39,353 nucleotides of DNA, taken from assembly GCA_964641965.1 (NCBI GenBank), contig CAZXLD010000046.1:1-39353 (forward strand), given 5' to 3'. Below, piece after piece: positions 33,964 to 39,353 of this stretch. Every line of letters starts with the position of its first letter. Positions within the stretch are counted from its first letter, which is position 1. The position numbers and the translations under genes are program-made. Source of the stretch: JAJDFU01 sp964641965. Lineage in GTDB: Bacteria; Bacteroidota; Bacteroidia; Chitinophagales; Saprospiraceae. The notes under the pieces are model-generated. The model was not told the origin of the DNA, searched no databases, and saw only the letters and a program-made list of their open reading frames with translations.

Positions 33964-34079
33964 CTTTCCTCCCTTTTGTTCGCATTTACATTGCCCTTCT
34001 GATAGAAGCATATTTGTTCTGGTTGCTGAAATGGCATTACTTTAGCTCCTGTTAATGCTTGTCCGGTTAAACCCTATTC

Positions 34080-35396
34080 ATGGATCAGGATCTCGACACT
34101 TTTATTGTGGAAGGAGGGAATACCCTTAGTGGTACTATCACTCCACAAGGTGCCAAGAATGAAGCGCTGCAGGTACTCTGTGCCACCTTACTTACCTCTG
34201 AGCCCGTTACCCTATCAAATGTCCCGGCTATTCGGGATGTGGTAAAATTGATCGCCCTAATTAAAGGTCTCGGAGTTGAGGTAATTCAACACGACCCGAA
34301 TACCTACACGTTTCGAGCCGCTGAAATAGATCTGGAATTCTTTCAATCCCAAGATTTTCAACGACATGCACGGAGCATACGAGGTTCTGTCATGTTAATT
34401 GGTCCTCTGTTAGCTCGTTTTGGCAGGGCTTTTCTTCCCAAGCCCGGAGGTGACAAAATAGGTAGACGGCGGTTGGATACGCATTTCACCGGCCTTCAAC
34501 AACTTGGTGCCCGTTTTGATTTCGATGCCGATGGTCACTCCTATCTCGTAGATGCCACACAGCTAAAAGGGAGAAGCATTCTGATGGATGAAATATCGGT
34601 TACCGGTACTGCCAACGTACTCCTTTCTGCGGTTCGAGCCGAAGGAACCACCGAAATCTATAATGCAGCTTGTGAGCCATATGTCCAACAATTATGCCGT
34701 TTGCTTAATCGCATGGGAGCAAGGATCGAAGGAATAGGTTCCAATCTGCTGCGTGTCACCGGTGTCGATCAGCTACATGGAGCAGAGCATCGGGTTTTAC
34801 CTGATATGATTGAAATTGGGTCTTTCATTGGATTGGCCGCCATGACTGGATCAGCGCTTACCATAAAGGACGCCAACCGGGAGGAATTGGGAATCATCCC
34901 CAGAAATTTTGAGAAACTGGGAATTGATATGGAATTTAAAGCAAACGAGCTCTTTATTCCAGCTCAAGAACACTACCAGATTCAAACCTTCATAGACGGT
35001 TCTATCCTTACGATATACGATGCTCCTTGGCCTGGATTTACTCCAGATCTTATGAGTATCGTTCTAGTGGTTGCAACCCAAGCAAAAGGCAGCATTCTCG
35101 TCCATCAGAAAATGTTTGAAAGCCGACTTTTTTTCGTGGATAAATTGATCGACATGGGGGCCCAGATCATTTTGTGCGATCCACACCGGGCAACCGTAAT
35201 TGGCCTGGACCGCCGTTTCCCACTACGGGGGATCGAAATGACCTCCCCAGATATCCGAGCCGGTGTTGCCCTACTCATCGCAGCCCTCTCAGCTAAAGGC
35301 ACCAGCACAATCCGCAATATTCATCAAATTGATCGTGGATACGAGCGGATCGACGAACGGTTAAATGCCTTGGGAGCCAACATTCGCCGAGTGTGA
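34080..35396 (+). CDS. murA: UDP-N-acetylglucosamine 1-carboxyvinyltransferase (Asp-type active site)
   Basis: MurA adds enolpyruvate from PEP to UDP-GlcNAc, the first committed step of peptidoglycan synthesis, in the cytoplasm. The 438-residue protein has the EPSP-synthase-like two-domain fold. The conserved GAKNEAL (24-30) holds the Lys-Asn pair. The mobile loop reads PKPGGDKIGRRRLDTH, with Asp125 where most MurA enzymes have the catalytic Cys (PGGCxIG). The Cys is the target of fosfomycin, and Asp-type enzymes from other bacteria are resistant to it, so this enzyme should be insensitive. The product-side residues (AGVALLIAALSAKGTSTI, IDRGYERID) are present. Start ATG at 34080. It lies close to glmS and shares the UDP-GlcNAc pathway. 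Confidence 0.96.
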   Translation: MDQDLDTFIVEGGNTLSGTITPQGAKNEALQVLCATLLTSEPVTLSNVPAIRDVVKLIALIKGLGVEVIQHDPNTYTFRAAEIDLEFFQSQDFQRHARSIRGSVMLIGPLLARFGRAFLPKPGGDKIGRRRLDTHFTGLQQLGARFDFDADGHSYLVDATQLKGRSILMDEISVTGTANVLLSAVRAEGTTEIYNAACEPYVQQLCRLLNRMGARIEGIGSNLLRVTGVDQLHGAEHRVLPDMIEIGSFIGLAAMTGSALTIKDANREELGIIPRNFEKLGIDMEFKANELFIPAQEHYQIQTFIDGSILTIYDAPWPGFTPDLMSIVLVVATQAKGSILVHQKMFESRLFFVDKLIDMGAQIILCDPHRATVIGLDRRFPLRGIEMTSPDIRAGVALLIAALSAKGTSTIRNIHQIDRGYERIDERLNALGANIRRV

Positions 35397-35456
35397 TTTC
35401 AAGCACCAAAATCCAACCATCCCACTGGTTACTTTTGCTTCAAAGCATCAGGCAAC

Positions 35457-36007
35457 ATGATACGGGCTCTGTTAATTTGGATTTTCATCCTCTCCTTTTT
35501 TCCCATATTCGGGCAACATGCAGCTGGTAGATCCAGCCTTCCTGAAGAGCAAAAAAAAAACCAAAATTCCGCCATCATCGTCTGGCCGTTTTGCTGGGTC
35601 ACACCAAAATCAAATCGAGCGACCAGGGTAAAGGCTTGCTTATTCCTTCCTGGGGATTTGATTACGAATATTGGTTCAACCAAAAATGGGGGCTTGGGCT
35701 TCACACAGATCTTGAACTACAAACCTTTGTCCTTAAATCCTCCGATTCGGAGGAAGATTTGGTTAGAGATTACCCTTTGGTAGTCAGCTTGGACGGTCTA
35801 TATAATCCATGGAAAGGCCTCGTACTGGAACTTGGTGGAGGTTATGAATTTGAACCCCACAAAGGCTTTTGGTTATTGCAGTTGGGCCTGGAATATGAAA
35901 TGCACCTTCATCATAATTGGGATATTTTTCCCACTCTATTTTATGATAATCGATTCAATGCATACAATACCTGGACCATTGCTGTAGGAGTAGGGAAACG
36001 ACTTTAA
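35457..36007 (+). pseudogene. Outer-membrane beta-barrel-like protein gene, frameshifted at a ten-A run
   Basis: Two adjacent frames together encode one protein of about 183 residues. The first frame starts with ATG at 35457 and a signal peptide (ALLIWIFILSFFPIFGQ), then SLPEEQKK. At the run of ten A (35551-35560) the meaningful frame shifts by -1 (equivalent to one missing A). From there the second frame reads KPKFRHHRLAVLLGHTKI and continues to TAA at 36007 with alternating strands (GLLIPSWGFDYEYWFNQKW, LVLELGGGYEF, WTIAVGVGKRL) typical of a small outer-membrane barrel. The first frame after the run loses this pattern. It may be a true frameshift mutation, slippage during transcription or translation, a phase-variable switch, or a sequencing error in the homopolymer. 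It lies 60 bases after murA. Confidence 0.75.
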
Positions 36008-36114
36008 TCAACTACCCTGCTATTCCCAAGCCTCCAGATGCTTACCACTTTTCAACTTCCCCTGTTTTCCTCAGCAAGAACCTTATCTTTAATCACGAAC
36101 AATGAAATCAATCC

Positions 36115-36417
36115 TTGATCCTCTATAACGTCACAGTAAAGATCACTACCCAACAACATGACGATTGGCTTGCCTGGATGCAAGAAATCCATATTCCGGA
36201 AGTAATGAACACCGGACACTTTGTAGAATACAGAATATGCCGGTTGCTCCATAATGAAGAAGATGGTGTCACCTACGCGTTTCAATATTTCGCCAACTCG
36301 TTAGCTGATTTTCAAGCTTACCAGGAAGGGCCTGCCCAAGGACTTCAAGAAGCCCATAAAAACCGGTTTGAACCGCATTATGTAGCATTCCGAACCCTCA
36401 TGGAAGTACTTGAATAA
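36115..36417 (+). CDS. DUF4286 family protein
   Basis: This small cytoplasmic protein of 100 residues has the pattern of the Bacteroidota DUF4286 family: MILYNVTVKI at the start, DDWLAWMQEIHIPEVMNTGHF (17-37), and FRTLMEVLE at the end. It looks like a ferredoxin-like alpha+beta domain, similar in style to dimeric barrel proteins, but the function is unknown. The start is TTG at 36115; the ATG at 36102 is in another frame that stops soon. TATCTTTA at 36084-36091 resembles the -7 box with one mismatch. It is followed 11 bases later by the interrupted hydrolase gene, so the two probably share a transcript. Confidence 0.82.
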   Translation: MILYNVTVKITTQQHDDWLAWMQEIHIPEVMNTGHFVEYRICRLLHNEEDGVTYAFQYFANSLADFQAYQEGPAQGLQEAHKNRFEPHYVAFRTLMEVLE

Positions 36418-36428
36418 GTCAACAATAG

Positions 36429-37283
36429 ATGCAAAAATTCTCCCTCCCTGTAATCGTTGTGCTCCTACCCATGCTTGCTCTGGTTTTACAGGCCCGGGCT
36501 CAGGGAATTACTGTGATGACCTATAATATATGGTACGATAATCCGAACGATGGCGAAAATCGATGGGACAATCGCAAAGCTGATTTGGCCACCCAAATCC
36601 AGGCAGAAGAACTGGATATGGTTGGGATTCAAGAAGGGCTAATCCACCAGGTCCAATTTTTAGATCAACGGCTGACCGATTTTACTCGAATAGGTGTTGG
36701 GCGAGATGATGGGTTTGAAAAGGGAGAATTTACTGCTCTTTTCTTTCGAAGGGAGCGATTTTCTGTGATCCAGCAAGGTACCTTTTGGCTTTCGTAGACT
36801 CCCGAGCAGGTTTCCGTGGGTTGGGATGCAGCCCTGGAGCGGATCTGTACCTGGGCCAGGTTGAAAGACCTGGAAACCAACTCTTTTTTTTGGGTTTTCA
36901 ACACCCATTTCGATCACAGAGGGAAGCAAGCCAGACTAAAGAGTGCTGAGTTGATCTTGGAAACAATTGCACTAAAAAACGAGAAACTTGACTATCCGGT
37001 TATTCTCATGGGAGACTTGAATGCACCTTCCCATTCGAACGTTATCAAAACTCTTCTAACCAAGCTAAGAGATAGCTATACTATTGCAAAGATCAAATCC
37101 GGCCCTGTTGGGACCTGGAATGGGTTTAAACCAGCCGAAGAACCCGGTGATCGGATCGATTACCTGCTGGTGTCACCTCATTTTTCCGTGGAAACCTACT
37201 CTACCCCTGCACCATTGGTAGAGGGAAGATATCTATCCGATCATTTTCCTGTCAAGGCCAGGTTAATGTTTACCCCGGAATAA
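36429..37283 (+). pseudogene. Exported endonuclease/exonuclease/phosphatase-family hydrolase interrupted by an amber codon
   Basis: One continuous frame of 285 codons encodes a secreted EEP-family hydrolase but contains a TAG at 36795-36797 (codon 123). A signal peptide (VIVVLLPMLALVLQARAQG) is followed by TYNIWYDNP (Asn), IQEG (Glu), FNTHFDH (His), MGDLNAP (Asp/Asn), DRIDYLL and LSDHFPV (Asp-His): the whole metal-dependent active site is kept. Around the stop the text reads FWLS-stop-TPEQ, where relatives have WLSETPE, so GAG to TAG by a single base change fits. The second part could restart at GTG 36816 but would lack signal peptide and the Asn/Glu half of the active site. It is likely a recent pseudogene, a read-through gene or a base-call error. 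EEP members act on nucleic acids, sugar phosphates or lipids; the substrate is unknown. Confidence 0.85.
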
Positions 37284-37285
37284 TC

Positions 37286-38038
37286 TTAGGTCCGCTTTTG
37301 TGCAACCAAGGCTAATTGTTCGCTAAATGCCATAGCCGGCTGAGTCATCCATTTATTTTGATCCCGATAACCTCGTATTGCTTCGAGGGACCTCTTTCGC
37401 TTGCGAACGCCACCAAGCCGTGTAATCAGCCACTGAACAGGATATAAAGGGGCAATATAAAGATGCTGTACCTTAACCCGGGTGGTAAACAAATGATCGA
37501 TTTGAAGTCTACCCTGATAAAGCAGCGTGTGTAATAAAGGAAAATTGACCATGCTGATATGGTTTGCATACAAATCTTCCTTTTGGAGGTCCCAACTCAA
37601 TCTTCGCTGAATCAATTTGTGATGACCTCGCAATAAAAATTGCAATCGGGAATGCATGCGGTAGGTATTCGGAGTAGTTAAAACCAGATAACCGTTGGGT
37701 TTGAGAATACGACCAGCCTCCCGAATTACGGAATGATAGGATTCCAGGTGTTCAATAACTTCCGTCAGTAAGACCACATCAAAGCTACCGCTTGTAAACG
37801 GAAGTGTTTTATGTAAGTCGACTTCATCAATGATGGTTAGCCCTTCGAGGTGTTTCCGCTGCTCTATTATATAATCTCCTTCTCTAAAATGGGTCCCAAT
37901 TACATCGCAACCCTGGCTGGATAATATGGAAAGAATCTCGCCTTCTCCACAACTAAGATCTACGATTCTCAGCTTGGGGAATCCAGGTAGGCTCTTAATT
38001 TCCTCCAATACTTTCCTAGTGATAAAGTCTTGCGGCAT
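37286..38038 (-). CDS. Class I SAM-dependent methyltransferase
   Basis: This 250-residue cytoplasmic protein has a SAM-binding Rossmann domain in its first 150 residues: motif I VDLSCGEGEILSIL (about 26-39), then FDVVLLTEVIEHLESY (about 85-100) and AGRILKPNGYLVLTTPN (about 108-124). This is the Methyltransf_11/23 type found in quinone, sugar and small-molecule methylases. The C-terminal 100 residues are basic and aromatic (RLGGVRKRKRSLEAIRGYRDQNKW), which could contact a membrane or a polysaccharide carrier; this is speculative. It converges with the interrupted hydrolase gene, 2 bases apart, and is divergent from the acyl-CoA dehydrogenase. The substrate is not visible. Confidence 0.88.
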   Translation of the reverse strand: MPQDFITRKVLEEIKSLPGFPKLRIVDLSCGEGEILSILSSQGCDVIGTHFREGDYIIEQRKHLEGLTIIDEVDLHKTLPFTSGSFDVVLLTEVIEHLESYHSVIREAGRILKPNGYLVLTTPNTYRMHSRLQFLLRGHHKLIQRRLSWDLQKEDLYANHISMVNFPLLHTLLYQGRLQIDHLFTTRVKVQHLYIAPLYPVQWLITRLGGVRKRKRSLEAIRGYRDQNKWMTQPAMAFSEQLALVAQKRT

Positions 38039-38186
38039 AGCTTATTCGATGCTTGCACTAAGCAATGCGGGCGGATTGGGCTGACAGATATTTGACAAGT
38101 TTTGCCAGGTTGTTTCTTACCCAGAAAAACGGAAATTAGCGTAAATTCGCTAAATATTCAGATACCTTTCTTTTGAATCCTAACCA

Positions 38187-38201
38187 CGAGTTTTAAACTC
38201 G
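38187..38201. promoter_or_regulatory. Palindromic operator-like site before acyl-CoA dehydrogenase gene
   Basis: CGAGTTT and AAACTCG flank a single central base, making a near-perfect 15-base palindrome that ends 16 bases before the ATG at 38218. A TACCTTTC (38163-38170), one base off the -7 box, lies just upstream. A smaller repeat, TTAGCG/CGCTAA (38136-38153), also occurs in this gap. It is a plausible binding site for a TetR- or FadR-like regulator. Confidence 0.45.
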
Positions 38202-38217
38202 ACAAAGATATCAAACC

Positions 38218-39353
38218 ATGGATTTTTCACTTTCTGAAGAACACATTGCCGTAAAGGAGGCTGCCAGAGAATTTGCTCAAAAAGAATTAAAACCTGGCGT
38301 GATCGAACGCGATACCCATATGTCCTTTCCAAAGGATCAAGTAAGGCAGATGGCCGAACTGGGGTTTCTGGGCATGATGGTCTCTCCGGAGTATGGTGGT
38401 GGCGGTATGGATACCATGTCCTATGTGCTGGCCATGGAGGAGATCTCCAAAGTGGATAATTCCTGTTCTGTACTGATGTCGGTCAATAATTCCCTGGTAT
38501 GCTGGGGGCTGGAAACCTTTGGTACGGAAACCCAGAAAGCTAAATACCTTCCCAAATTGGCTTCCGGCGAATGGATTGGTGCTTTTTGCCTGAGCGAGCC
38601 CGAAGCCGGAAGCGATGCGACCAGCCAGCGAACGACAGCCGTCGACATGGGCGACCACTATTTGCTCAATGGCACCAAAAACTGGATCACCAATGGAGGT
38701 TCTTCCAGCGTCCATCTCGTGATCGCCCAAACAGATCCTGAAAAAGGACATCGGGGCATCAATGTCTTCATAGTAGAGACTGCCTGGGACGGTGTAACAG
38801 TGGGTGCGAAGGAAGATAAGCTGGGTATCCGATCCTCGGATACACACACCATCATGTACACCGACGTGAAAGTACCCAAGGAAAACCGCATCGGTGAAGA
38901 TGGCTTTGGTTTCAAGTTTGCCATGAAAGTACTCTCCGGAGGACGCATTGGTATTGCTGCCCAGGCCTTGGGCATTGCTGGTGGTGCTTATGAACTGGCG
39001 GTTGCTTATTCAAAAGAAAGAGAAGCATTTGGCAAGCCCATCTCCCAGCACCAGGCCGTGGCCTTCAAGCTGGCTAAAATGGCCACCGATATTGAAGCGG
39101 CCAAAATGATGGTCTACCGCTCAGCCTGGCTAAAAGACCAAGGGATGCCTTATGATTCAGCTAGTTCCATGGCAAAGCTATTTGCCAGCGAAGTGGCTAT
39201 GAAACATACGGTAGAAGCCGTCCAGGTACATGGAGGGTATGGCTTTGTAAAAGAGTACCATGTAGAGCGACTGATGCGGGATGCCAAGATCACCCAGATC
39301 TATGAGGGCACTTCCGAGATCCAGCACATCGTGATTGCGCGGAATCTGCTCAA
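38218..39353 (+). CDS. Acyl-CoA dehydrogenase (3' end just outside window)
   Basis: This FAD enzyme introduces the trans-2 double bond into acyl-CoA in beta-oxidation or branched-chain amino-acid breakdown. The reading frame begins with ATG at 38218 (MDFSLSEEHIAVKEAAREFA) and runs for 378 codons to the window end without a stop; a typical length of about 380 residues means only a few residues are missing. Conserved blocks: GFLGMMVSPEYGGGG, FCLSEPEAGSDATS (FAD/substrate loop), NGTKNWITNGG, GGRIGIAAQALG, REAFGKPISQHQAVAFKLA, VQVHGGYGFVKEYHVERLMRDAKI, and the catalytic Glu363 in IYEGTSEIQ. This fits short-chain/butyryl-type enzymes. The upstream gap carries a 15-base palindrome. Confidence 0.96.
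   Translation, partial: MDFSLSEEHIAVKEAAREFAQKELKPGVIERDTHMSFPKDQVRQMAELGFLGMMVSPEYGGGGMDTMSYVLAMEEISKVDNSCSVLMSVNNSLVCWGLETFGTETQKAKYLPKLASGEWIGAFCLSEPEAGSDATSQRTTAVDMGDHYLLNGTKNWITNGGSSSVHLVIAQTDPEKGHRGINVFIVETAWDGVTVGAKEDKLGIRSSDTHTIMYTDVKVPKENRIGEDGFGFKFAMKVLSGGRIGIAAQALGIAGGAYELAVAYSKEREAFGKPISQHQAVAFKLAKMATDIEAAKMMVYRSAWLKDQGMPYDSASSMAKLFASEVAMKHTVEAVQVHGGYGFVKEYHVERLMRDAKITQIYEGTSEIQHIVIARNLL

Noticed and set aside
38287..38847. Reverse-strand 186-codon frame inside the acyl-CoA dehydrogenase gene
   Set aside because: It lies antisense to a fully conserved coding sequence and has no protein-like pattern of its own.
1..39353. Defence island, prophage, insertion sequence, tRNA or rRNA gene
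   Set aside because: No transposase, integrase, phage or restriction motifs and no tRNA-like cloverleaf were found while reading the intergenic regions.

Overview
The window comes from the chromosome of a Bacteroidota bacterium, most likely in or near the Saprospiria/Lewinella lineage; this placement is inferred from gene content, with no 16S available. The evidence is a type IX secretion C-terminal sorting domain, several Bacteroidota-restricted families (DUF4292, DUF4270, DUF4290, DUF4286), promoter boxes of the TAnnTTTG type, almost no Shine-Dalgarno sequences, an Asp-type MurA and a K+-dependent membrane pyrophosphatase. No rRNA, tRNA, insertion sequence, phage gene or CRISPR array was seen. 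After start correction no gene-free stretch exceeds 300 bases.

Layout. 1-536: 3' end of pyruvate kinase. 804-4468: an overlapping trio (TPR protein, DUF4292 lipoprotein, EnvC-like factor) that looks like an envelope module. 4551-7763: HflX GTPase, M29 aminopeptidase and an unrecognised protein. 7789-12710 (minus): a beta-CASP RNase-like hydrolase, an ECF sigma / anti-sigma / KYGN-repeat surface protein operon, and a TPR lipoprotein. 12734-14362: a T9SS-secreted propeller-like protein. 14463-23151 (minus): GH73 glucosaminidase, site-2 protease, Uup-like ABC-F ATPase, S41 protease and membrane pyrophosphatase, several closed by strong terminators. 23444-23839: an orphan small membrane protein. 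23950-27306 (minus): an overlapping cluster of flippase-like protein, heptose adenylyltransferase, Nif3 and zinc-ribbon protein. 27386-28718 (minus): panD and panC. 28880-35396 (plus): degenerate GT5 protein, DUF4270 lipoprotein, GlmS, DUF4290 and MurA. 35457-37283: a patch holding one frameshifted and one stop-interrupted gene. 37286-38038: a methyltransferase. 38218-end: an acyl-CoA dehydrogenase cut off by the window edge.

Common thread. Much of the content serves the cell envelope: GlmS supplies the UDP-GlcNAc precursor used by MurA, the heptose enzyme supplies LPS core sugar, and the EnvC-like and GH73 proteins act on peptidoglycan. The S41 and S2P proteases and the sigma/anti-sigma operon suggest envelope surveillance.

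Most notable observations: (1) between 33229 and 37283 there is a start-less signal-peptide-like mini-ORF, an outer-membrane protein gene broken at a ten-A run, and a hydrolase gene with one amber codon and an otherwise intact active site; (2) MurA carries Asp where the fosfomycin-target Cys usually sits; (3) the EnvC-like and GT5 proteins have lost catalytic residues; (4) several clean palindromes lie upstream of regulatory or metabolic genes. I did not find a convincing new multi-gene system such as a defence island; the region is mainly housekeeping.
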